From assembly GCA_002338655.1 (NCBI GenBank), contig DDIU01000009.1, positions 1-47,275 on the forward strand: DNA of 47,275 nucleotides. The letters are read 5' to 3'. The stretch comes from Flammeovirgaceae bacterium UBA1842 (GTDB lineage Bacteria; Bacteroidota; Bacteroidia; Cytophagales; Cyclobacteriaceae). Below are positions 1 to 6,600 of the stretch, one piece after another; the first letter of the stretch is position 1; the number at the start of each line of letters is the position of its first letter. Made by a program: the position numbers and the translations under genes. The notes beneath the pieces were generated by a model that was not told the DNA's origin, did no database searches, and worked only from the letters and a program-made list of their open reading frames with translations.

Positions 1-74
1 GCAAAAAGTGTCAGAAATAAGTGATGAAGCCTGATGATGGACTGGTAAACTTTAAATAATAACAGACACAATAT

Positions 75-128
75 AGGGATTGCTTCAGTCGCTGAATTCC
101 TTCGGATATTCAGCTTCATCGCAATGAC
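75..128. repeat. Palindromic intergenic repeat of the GATTGCTTC...GCAATGAC type
   Basis: The segment opens with GGGATTGCTTC and closes with CGCAATGAC. These are the same half-sites that bound the hairpins at 42.3-42.9 kb. An internal hairpin, GCTGAAT pairing with ATTCAGC (91-114), fills the middle. It lies just downstream of the minus-strand thiolase gene and has no coding potential. Confidence 0.6.
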
Positions 129-134
129 AACAAT

Positions 135-1406
135 TTATTTCTCCATAATCATCGTCACCCCTTGCCCACCGGCTGCGCAAATTGAAATGAACCCTCGACC
201 TGATCCTTTTTGATTTAATAGCTTGGCCATGGTTGCAATCACCCGGCCACCAGTAGCGGCAAACGGGTGTGCAGCAGCAAGGCTACTGCCATTTACATTG
301 AGCTTGTTTAAATCGATACTTCCTAGTGCCTTATCATAGCCAAATTGCTTCATGAGCTCTGCATCATTCCAAATTTTAAGTGTAGCCAATACCTGAGCCG
401 CAAAAGCCTCATGAATTTCATAAAAATCAAAATCCTGTAAGTTTAACCCCGCTCTTTCCAGCATACGGTAGGAGGCATGGATGGGTGCCAACAGTAGGTT
501 TTGTTTGCTTTCCACATACTCAATGGCCGCTACCTCCGAATGGGTAATATAAGCCAGTATTGGAAAGTTATGTGCCTTGGCCCATTCTTCACTCGCAATG
601 AGCACACTCGAAGCACCATCAGTAAATGGTGTGGAGTTGCCTGCGGTGAGTGATCCATTCTCTTTATCGAATGCTGGTTTGAGTTTAGCGAGTTTTTCAA
701 GGCTAGTGTCTCTACGCATTATATTGTCTACCTCCAGGCCAAGGTATGGAGTGATCATATCATCAAAAAAGCCTTCATCATAGGCTTTCGCCATCTTTAG
801 GTGACTTTGCAAGGCAAAATTGTCTTGGTCTTCACGGGCTATATTGTAATACTTGGCCGTTATTTCTGTATGGCCTCCCATGGATAAACCTGAACGGGGT
901 TCATCAATACCTGGAGCTACTGGCACAATGTCTTTAAAACGTAACTTAGAAAAAGCCTTGAGTCTACCACCAAAAGTTTTCGCCCTACGTGCAGCTAATA
1001 GGACTTTGCGCAAGCCTTCACTCACGACAATAGGCACATTACTAGTAGAGTCCACTCCACCGGCAATGCCTACTTCTATTTGGCCCAATGCCACCTTATT
1101 GGCCACATATATGGCAGATTCAATGCCTGTATCACACGCCTGTTGCAAATCGCAGGCTGGGGTAGATGGATCGAGTGATGATCCAAGCACACATTCACGG
1201 ATGAGATTAAAATCCCGGCTGTGCTTGATGACTGCTCCTCCTACTACTTCCCCTAACCGTTGTCCCTGAAGTTGATATCGCTCTACTAAGCCGTTGATAG
1301 TGGCCGTCATCATGTCCTGATTAGAGGCCGTTGCATAGGCAGTATTGTTTCTGGCAAATGGAATTCTGTTGTAGCCAATAATTGCGGCTTTTCGTAGATT
1401 ACTCAT
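135..1406 (-). CDS. Acetyl-CoA C-acyltransferase (thiolase, FadI/HADHB-like)
   Basis: Thiolase of 423 residues, the usual length, expected to cleave 3-ketoacyl-CoA with CoA in beta-oxidation or to run the condensation in reverse. The nucleophilic Cys91 sits in QQACDTGIES. The second half carries HEAFAAQ at 332-338, where the His in place of the more common Asn is typical of FadI and trifunctional-protein beta subunits. The third motif is AHPFAATGGR (379-388, first Gly replaced by Ala), and the acid/base Cys410 lies in CAAGGQG. The ATG start follows an AT-rich leader. No fadJ-like partner is next to it, so the in vivo substrate chain length is unknown. It is divergent from the WYL regulator, with a heptamer repeat tract in between. 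Confidence 0.93.
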   Translation of the reverse strand: MSNLRKAAIIGYNRIPFARNNTAYATASNQDMMTATINGLVERYQLQGQRLGEVVGGAVIKHSRDFNLIRECVLGSSLDPSTPACDLQQACDTGIESAIYVANKVALGQIEVGIAGGVDSTSNVPIVVSEGLRKVLLAARRAKTFGGRLKAFSKLRFKDIVPVAPGIDEPRSGLSMGGHTEITAKYYNIAREDQDNFALQSHLKMAKAYDEGFFDDMITPYLGLEVDNIMRRDTSLEKLAKLKPAFDKENGSLTAGNSTPFTDGASSVLIASEEWAKAHNFPILAYITHSEVAAIEYVESKQNLLLAPIHASYRMLERAGLNLQDFDFYEIHEAFAAQVLATLKIWNDAELMKQFGYDKALGSIDLNKLNVNGSSLAAAHPFAATGGRVIATMAKLLNQKGSGRGFISICAAGGQGVTMIMEK

Positions 1407-1444
1407 ATTACAATATAGAATTTTTTATCTTAATTCGTTGAGTT

Positions 1445-1599
1445 ATTCGTTATTCGTTAATGGTTAATGGATGTTAGTATTCTTCATTTTCAATTTTTAA
1501 TTTTTAATTCATCATTTCTAGCCTCTAGTTTCTAGCTTCTAGCCCCTAGCCCCTAGCCCCTGGCTTCTAGCCTAGTTTTCTAGCTTCTAGTTTCTAATT
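1445..1599. repeat. Degenerate heptanucleotide tandem repeats (two tracts)
   Basis: From 1445 the DNA reads ATTCGTT twice, then AATGGTT, AATGGAT. TTTTTAA occurs twice at 1494-1507. From 1517 to 1599 eleven 7-mers of the form YCTAGYY (TCTAGCC, TCTAGTT, CCTAGCC and so on) run with one 6-nt slip. The tract ends 7 nt before the ATG of the WYL regulator, so it occupies that gene's promoter and leader. Confidence 0.8.
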
Positions 1600-1606
1600 T
1601 TAAACC

Positions 1607-2557
1607 ATGAACCGTTTCGACCGCATCACCGCCATTCTCATTCAACTTCAATCCAAAAAAGTAGTAAAAGCACAAGACTTGGCCGATAGGTTTGAAGTAA
1701 GCCTACGAACGATCTACCGTGACATCAGAACCCTCGAAGAGGCTGGAGTGCCTTTGTTTGGTGAGGCCGGTATTGGTTATTCTATTGTAGAGGGCTATAG
1801 CCTCCCTCCGGTTATGTTTACCAAAGAGGAAGCCACCGCCTTTGTAGCTGCGGAGAAACTGATGGAAAAATTCAGCGATGCGGTAATTAAAAAGAATTTC
1901 GAGTCGCTGATGTTTAAGGTGAAGTCTGTGTTGAAAAACAGCTCCAAAGATTTGATGGAGAATTTGGAAGATCACATTCATGTGAACAAAAGGCAACTCA
2001 ACGAAGAGGTGCCTGATAATGTATTGGATGTATTGTTCAAAGCCATCTCAGGAAAAAAGGCCGTTGAAATGACTTACAATGCCTTGGGTAAAGAACATAC
2101 TTCACGTCTGATAGAACCCATTGGGGTTTATCATGAAAATGAACATTGGTACACCATCGGTTTTTGTCATCTTAGGGACGGCTACCGCCACTTCCGAATA
2201 GACCGTATCCGACAAATAGCACTCACCGATAAGGATCGTGCCTTGGAGCGATCTTCATTAAAGGAATATCAGGAGCAGTTGGCCAAAAATAAAGTGCCAT
2301 TTACCCTACAGAAAGCGGTTATATTGGTGGAAAAGCAAACGGCCTTATACTTAAAAGAAAGGAAGCACTACTTTGGTTTTGTCTCTGAAATAGACAAAGG
2401 CGATCAAGTGGAAATGACCTTTCTCACGCAATCATTAGAAGATGGCTTCGCCCGTTGGTATTTGATGTTTGCTGATTATGCCGAAATTGTAGAACCAGAA
2501 GCATTGAAACTCAGGGTGAAAGCACTCATCGAAAAAATCTCAAAAAAATTAAACTGA
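1607..2557 (+). CDS. YafY-like HTH/WYL-domain transcriptional regulator
   Basis: Transcription factor of 316 residues. An N-terminal winged helix-turn-helix (about 5-60) contains the recognition segment VSLRTIYRDIRTLEEAG. A central WYL domain (about 140-215) has the ligand-contact region around HWYTIGFCHLRDGYRHFRIDR. A C-terminal WCX-type extension (about 235-316) completes the family layout. WYL regulators respond to nucleic-acid or small-molecule ligands and often control DNA-damage or defence genes. The gene is followed in the same direction by dinB-like and HMA-like genes. A short palindrome in front of the dinB-like gene could be its operator (inference). Confidence 0.92.
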   Translation: MNRFDRITAILIQLQSKKVVKAQDLADRFEVSLRTIYRDIRTLEEAGVPLFGEAGIGYSIVEGYSLPPVMFTKEEATAFVAAEKLMEKFSDAVIKKNFESLMFKVKSVLKNSSKDLMENLEDHIHVNKRQLNEEVPDNVLDVLFKAISGKKAVEMTYNALGKEHTSRLIEPIGVYHENEHWYTIGFCHLRDGYRHFRIDRIRQIALTDKDRALERSSLKEYQEQLAKNKVPFTLQKAVILVEKQTALYLKERKHYFGFVSEIDKGDQVEMTFLTQSLEDGFARWYLMFADYAEIVEPEALKLRVKALIEKISKKLN

Positions 2558-2711
2558 TTTCGGGCGAATATCTATCAGCTATTAAAAATGAAGTTTGGCC
2601 AGTGCAGGAAAGTCCCCTTTAGTGGATTTAGAGGTAAATGTGAGGTGAAATTTCAATAATCATCATTTTTACCCGGACGCTAGAAAAAATTATAATCTTC
2701 TAAAAACCTAC

Positions 2712-2745
2712 TGACATAGGGCTGTCATTAGCAAGGTTAGTTTTG
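2712..2745 (+). promoter_or_regulatory. TGACA-N6-TGTCA palindrome and -7 box before the dinB-like gene
   Basis: TGACA (2712-2716) and TGTCA (2723-2727) form an inverted repeat. A TAGTTTTG box (2738-2745) matching TAnnTTTG lies 11 nt downstream, 30 nt before the ATG at 2776. A symmetric site overlapping the -33 position of a promoter is a plausible repressor or activator site. The adjacent WYL regulator is the natural candidate to bind it, but nothing in the sequence proves the pairing. Confidence 0.45.
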
Positions 2746-2775
2746 TGTTAAACAACAATATAAAACAATCAAATT

Positions 2776-3273
2776 ATGGAAATAATACCGATGTTACAGA
2801 AAGAAATGGAGCAAGAGGCGCAGACCACCAGAAAGATGCTAGCCTTAGTACCTACCGATAAGTTTGACTGGCAGCCCCACACCAAAAGTAAGACCATGCA
2901 GCGTCTGGCCACTCACATTGCAGAACTGCCTAATTGGGTGACAATGGTGCTGAATACGAGCGAGTTGGATTTTGAGAAAAATCCGTACACACCCGAACCA
3001 ATAAAAAACACCGAAGAGCTTTTAGAATACTTTGAAAAATCATTGGAAGATGGGAAAGCCTCATTGGCGAAAGCAACACTAGAAGAATTAGGCAATAAGT
3101 GGACGCTTAGAAGTGGCGATCAGATTTACAGTACCGACACCAAAGCTGAAGTAATAAGAATGGCTTATTGCCAGATTGTACACCACAGAGCTCAGTTAGG
3201 GGTTAATTTGAGATTGCTCAACATTCCAATCCCCGGAAGTTATGGACCAAGTGCAGATGATGTTTCCTTTTAG
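2776..3273 (+). CDS. DinB family protein
   Basis: Protein of 165 residues with the DinB/YfiT four-helix layout. Metal-site histidines of the fold are visible at H46 (ATHIAELP) and in the late helix IVHHRAQLGVNLR. Members are putative metal-dependent enzymes, some of them thiol transferases; the exact reaction is unknown here. It has its own TAnnTTTG-type promoter and follows a WYL regulator gene. The next ORF starts 4 nt after its stop codon, so the two are probably co-translated. Confidence 0.88.
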   Translation: MEIIPMLQKEMEQEAQTTRKMLALVPTDKFDWQPHTKSKTMQRLATHIAELPNWVTMVLNTSELDFEKNPYTPEPIKNTEELLEYFEKSLEDGKASLAKATLEELGNKWTLRSGDQIYSTDTKAEVIRMAYCQIVHHRAQLGVNLRLLNIPIPGSYGPSADDVSF

Positions 3274-3277
3274 TTCA

Positions 3278-3544
3278 ATGACCGCCAACCAACAAGACAA
3301 TCTCCTTCTCCCCACCCGGAAGAAGGAGGAAGTTTTGGTCTTCCGAACCGATATACAGAACGTTACAGCCGTAGCACTGGTAGTGAACCAGCTTAAGCAA
3401 ATACCCGGTGTTTTATTTGCCACTGTCGATCTGGAAGATTGGGAAAAAATATTGCGTGTGGAATGTGATCAAGCTGTCCCTGCAGATGTTATTGAATTGG
3501 TTGTGTTGCAAATGGGGTATAAATGTGAGGAGTTGGCTGAGTAG
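3278..3544 (+). CDS. Small HMA-like (ferredoxin-fold) protein without a metal motif
   Basis: About 88 residues from the ATG at 3278; a longer reading from 3242 would overlap the DinB gene and is less likely. The segment VLVFRTDIQ... followed by IPGVLFATVDLEDWEKILRV and QMGYKCEEL has the beta-alpha-beta-beta-alpha-beta pattern of heavy-metal-associated domains. The CxxC metal motif is absent. Similar short proteins are common in Bacteroidota and have no established role. Spacing suggests one transcript with the dinB-like gene. Confidence 0.7.
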   Translation: MTANQQDNLLLPTRKKEEVLVFRTDIQNVTAVALVVNQLKQIPGVLFATVDLEDWEKILRVECDQAVPADVIELVVLQMGYKCEELAE

Positions 3545-3581
3545 ATAGCTTCATACAAAAGTTAAAACCTTGTATATTTAG

Positions 3582-4199
3582 TTAAATATTTCTTGCCCCA
3601 TTATCCATTGGAATTAATTCAAGCAGCTTCAACCCCAACAAATAAACTTTCGTAATTCCAATTTCTGAAATTAATTGATTCATATTTTTATCTAGTCCCT
3701 TTGCACAAGTTATAGCTTTTGGGAATTCAGTAATGAACTTATTTAAGTTATAGCCACCCGGCCTAACCTTGTTAAGGGCTTGTTTCATTCTAGAAGAATT
3801 CCCTTCTTCAATTTTTTCGCATTTAACATGATAATATAGCCAAACTTCAAAACAGGGGTTACTATTGGCCATAAACCAATTCTTATTGCCTTTACAAAGT
3901 TGTGATAACTCATACAATTGTTTGCCCCATCTATCAGTATCAACTACAAACCATAATTCATCATCAAGACTATAGTCCCAATCTTCATTTTCAATATATT
4001 CTACTGCTTTTTCAGTTAGTTTCTTTGGAGCAGAATTATTATCATGATCTATGATTTCTATTATTAAATTTTTGTATCTATCATGAAAGAAATTAAAATA
4101 CTCCACCTCCCTCTTACCTTCACATACGATTATGAATTTTCTGGAATCTTTGAAAGGTTTCCCTTTTTTATACTCTCTATTTGCTCTTTTAATTGGCAT
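3582..4199 (-). CDS. RloB-like protein (AbiLii type), putative anti-phage effector
   Basis: RloB-family protein of 205 residues. Its OLD/TOPRIM-like core is seen as CEGKREVEYF (26-35), the acidic motif DTDRW (87-91) and SNPCFEVWLYYH (113-124). RloB partners of an ABC-type ATPase form the AbiL abortive-infection systems of lactococci and the RloAB pairs found near restriction loci. By analogy with TOPRIM-bearing effectors of PARIS and OLD systems it may be a nuclease (inference). The gene overlaps the upstream ATPase by 11 nt, which indicates translational coupling. Both genes are visibly more AT-rich than their neighbours, suggesting transfer. Confidence 0.85.
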   Translation of the reverse strand: MPIKRANREYKKGKPFKDSRKFIIVCEGKREVEYFNFFHDRYKNLIIEIIDHDNNSAPKKLTEKAVEYIENEDWDYSLDDELWFVVDTDRWGKQLYELSQLCKGNKNWFMANSNPCFEVWLYYHVKCEKIEEGNSSRMKQALNKVRPGGYNLNKFITEFPKAITCAKGLDKNMNQLISEIGITKVYLLGLKLLELIPMDNGARNI

Positions 4200-5559
4200 T
4201 CTTATACCAATTTAAATCACGAAGGTTAGCCAAAATTGGTATTGCACCAAACCTACCTTTTAAATACCCATTGCGTATATCTAAATCATTACGAATCTTA
4301 AAATCTGATAAAGGAGTAAATCTAGTTGCTCCAAAGTCATTTTTTTCTGTTAGCCAAATTTCATCCTGTCTAAATAGTTCTAGATCCAATAAATTAGATT
4401 CGTGGGTAGAAAAAATCAGTTGCCCCGTAATATTTTCAGAATTCACTAGTTTTTTTAATATTTCCTTGAGTAAATGTGGATGTATACTCCTTTCCATTTC
4501 ATCAACTATATAAACGCCATTGAGTTTTGGATTTAATATATCGTAAACCATTGAAAGATATTCAATCAGTCTCTTGGTTCCATCGGACTCTTCTTGAAAT
4601 GAGAACTCAATTAATTCATCGTTGTTTTTATGTACAACAATTAATTTTTTTATGCAATATTTTATTTCATCATCATCGTTAATTTCTTTTACTGCAATTA
4701 CATCAAATGCCAAAGGAGTATAATATTCTTCCTCAAGTTCTTCTTTAATATCTTTTATTATCATTTTATCATGATCACTTTCACCAAAAAAATCAAACAT
4801 GTCAATTTCTTCTACTTTAAGTGATGTGATTCCAATGTCCATATTTGATAAAAGTTCATTGCAAAATGTTGTGAATTTGTCGCTTAATGAAAGATGGAAA
4901 ACAAGGCCTTGCGGCTTATAATTTGGGTGAATGATTCTTAAATTATCAAAAAACCATTTAAATGCTTCATTTAATAATTTGTTAAATTCTATCAATCTGT
5001 CTTCAAAATCTAAGAATTTAGCAATTGCTAGTTCCTTATTACCAAGAATACTTGTACTAAATAACTCAAGGAACTCCCTATCTTTTTTTAGCTTTAAAAA
5101 TTTTTTATCAATTTCAAATACCGTCTTTCCATTTTGGAATTTTCGTTCAAATATCAATTTGTCTTTAACACGACCCATGCCAGATATATATAGATATTCA
5201 TTTTCTACTACATCTTTAGAAATGGATAATCCATATATAAATATATTTTGGGGTTCTGTCATATATTCTAGTTCGAATGTGACAGGTTTCTCTTCACCCT
5301 TTGAATCAAATTTATGGGTATCCGAGGATAGGTCTATTACTTCCTCCTCCTGTAGCATTGTCTGCAAAGTCTCAAGAGCTTTAATCAAGTTTGATTTTCC
5401 AGCTCCATTTGCTCCATATAATAAGCTGAACTTAAGAACATCAACTCCATTTATATTTTTGACATGGTTTTTTTTTGTTCTAATATCACCAGCAAGTAAA
5501 TTAAACTCCGTTAACTCGCAAAAAGAATGGTAATTCGAAATATTGAATCTGATTATCAT
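4189..5559 (-). CDS. RloA-like AAA/ABC-type ATPase (AbiLi type)
   Basis: ATPase of 456 residues in the SMC/ABC-like AAA_15/21 group. Walker A is GANGAGKS (49-56). A signature-like EESDGTKRLIEYL begins at 323, Walker B with catalytic Glu lies in VYIVDEMERSIHP (349-361), and the H-loop is FSTHESNLL (383-391). The Walker A to Walker B distance leaves a coiled-coil/lid insert. With the RloB-like protein it forms a two-gene putative abortive-infection module: the ATPase would sense infection and license the TOPRIM effector (inference from AbiL and PARIS). The module sits alone between ordinary genes, with no restriction-modification genes beside it. Confidence 0.87.
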   Translation of the reverse strand: MIIRFNISNYHSFCELTEFNLLAGDIRTKKNHVKNINGVDVLKFSLLYGANGAGKSNLIKALETLQTMLQEEEVIDLSSDTHKFDSKGEEKPVTFELEYMTEPQNIFIYGLSISKDVVENEYLYISGMGRVKDKLIFERKFQNGKTVFEIDKKFLKLKKDREFLELFSTSILGNKELAIAKFLDFEDRLIEFNKLLNEAFKWFFDNLRIIHPNYKPQGLVFHLSLSDKFTTFCNELLSNMDIGITSLKVEEIDMFDFFGESDHDKMIIKDIKEELEEEYYTPLAFDVIAVKEINDDDEIKYCIKKLIVVHKNNDELIEFSFQEESDGTKRLIEYLSMVYDILNPKLNGVYIVDEMERSIHPHLLKEILKKLVNSENITGQLIFSTHESNLLDLELFRQDEIWLTEKNDFGATRFTPLSDFKIRNDLDIRNGYLKGRFGAIPILANLRDLNWYKNAN

Positions 5560-5680
5560 GACGTTATTATCTCTTATTTACTATGACTGAAGATCAAATA
5601 TATAAATATATTTGGCATATACAACGTAATATTCTCACATATGCTTGTTTTTACAAATTTAATTGGTAAATTTACACTAT

Positions 5681-5708
5681 AAAAAAAGCCGGGAAGAGAC
5701 TCCCGGCT
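5681..5708 (-). terminator. Rho-independent terminator reading on the minus strand
   Basis: AGCCGGGA and TCCCGGCT (8 bp, perfect) flank a 6-nt loop. The seven A residues at 5681-5687 become a U-run only on the minus strand. No intact minus-strand gene ends here. Just upstream on that strand (5730-5786) an 18-codon open frame ends in a stop, which may be the tail of a deleted gene. Confidence 0.75.
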
Positions 5709-5844
5709 GAATTTATTTGAGTTAATAAATTAACTATTTTGCTTTGCTAATCTAATTAACTTCGAATACAATTCCAATTTGAGTCTCTATGGGGAGGGCT
5801 ATCGCTCCAATTTTATGATTGCCGTGTCTTAACATAATATTCTA

Positions 5845-6255
5845 ATGGAAGTAGAAATATTCACCCTTAGCGATTATGCGGAAAACTTTAATGGCAAGTT
5901 GGTAATTATGGGAACCTTCGATTCGATTTTTGGATCAATAACCCCTATAAAACATCCAGTTTGCGCATTGTCTTTAAGACTGAGGTTTGCCAAAAGTGAA
6001 ATTGGGCAGCACACAATGAGGATTAAATTAATAAATCCTAATCAAAAAGTGTTGCAAACAATTGACGCTCAATTACAGGTAAATGAACCAAATTCAGGTG
6101 TTGACTATACATCAATAAATACTGTATTAAGGTTTGGAAATCTGGAATTTGACAGCTTTGGAAAATACTCATTTGAGCTCTATATCGATGATGAATGGAG
6201 CAGGGGTTTACCGCTTAATTTTGTTAAAACTGCTAGACAATTAAAAGCAGCTTAA
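5845..6255 (+). CDS. Conserved hypothetical protein, DUF6941-like
   Basis: Protein of 136 residues with no signal peptide. The opening pattern (LSDYAENFNGKLVIMGTFDSIF), central R-rich beta strands and a late FGKYSFELYIDDE resemble the DUF6941 beta-sandwich family, whose role is unknown. It stands alone and ends 5 nt before a strong hairpin terminator. Its upstream 130 bases carry the possible remnant of a minus-strand gene. Confidence 0.65.
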   Translation: MEVEIFTLSDYAENFNGKLVIMGTFDSIFGSITPIKHPVCALSLRLRFAKSEIGQHTMRIKLINPNQKVLQTIDAQLQVNEPNSGVDYTSINTVLRFGNLEFDSFGKYSFELYIDDEWSRGLPLNFVKTARQLKAA

Positions 6256-6260
6256 CATAA

Positions 6261-6295
6261 TAGAAATAAGGAGGATTTTGTCCTTCTTATTTCTA
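6261..6295 (+). terminator. Hairpin terminator after the DUF6941-like gene
   Basis: A 15-nt arm beginning TAGAAATAAGG pairs with CTTATTTCTA across a 5-nt loop, with one G-U pair, and is followed by TTTAAAT. It starts 5 nt after the stop codon. Confidence 0.7.
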
Positions 6296-6452
6296 TTTAA
6301 ATACTGTCTAATCACCCACATTCAAGCGATCCCAAAAAGTCCTCTTCATTATATTAGGATTTCCACGTAAGTTCCCACTTGCGGGACAGGCAGTGCGTCC
6401 TTCCTCGCATTGACCATAGGTTGGTGTGTTACGAACTGATTCTTTATTCAAC

Positions 6453-6536
6453 ATTCGTTATTCGTTGTCCAATATTCTAAATTCAAGTCTCAAGTCTTGT
6501 GTCTAATGTCTAACATCTAACAACCAACAACCCAAA
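6453..6536. repeat. Degenerate heptanucleotide tandem repeats
   Basis: Twelve consecutive 7-mers keep register without a slip: ATTCGTT twice, then forms such as ATTCAAG, TCTCAAG, TCTAATG, TCTAACA twice and ACCAACA. The consensus drifts along the tract while the period stays 7. Apart from this tract, the 345-base gap between the terminator and the YyaL-like gene holds no gene I can recognise. Confidence 0.75.
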
Positions 6537-6600
6537 CCTATCCTCCACAATTTACCTCGTCACGCTTTAACTTAGAACCAATACTTGCTAGCTTTACCTC

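Noticed and set aside
577..1269. Plus-strand open frames opposite the thiolase gene
   Set aside because: They are shadows of a well-supported conserved gene, with no recognisable motifs.
3545..5844. Integrative mobile element around the RloAB genes
   Set aside because: No integrase, attachment-site repeats or IS ends could be found; only AT-rich composition supports transfer.
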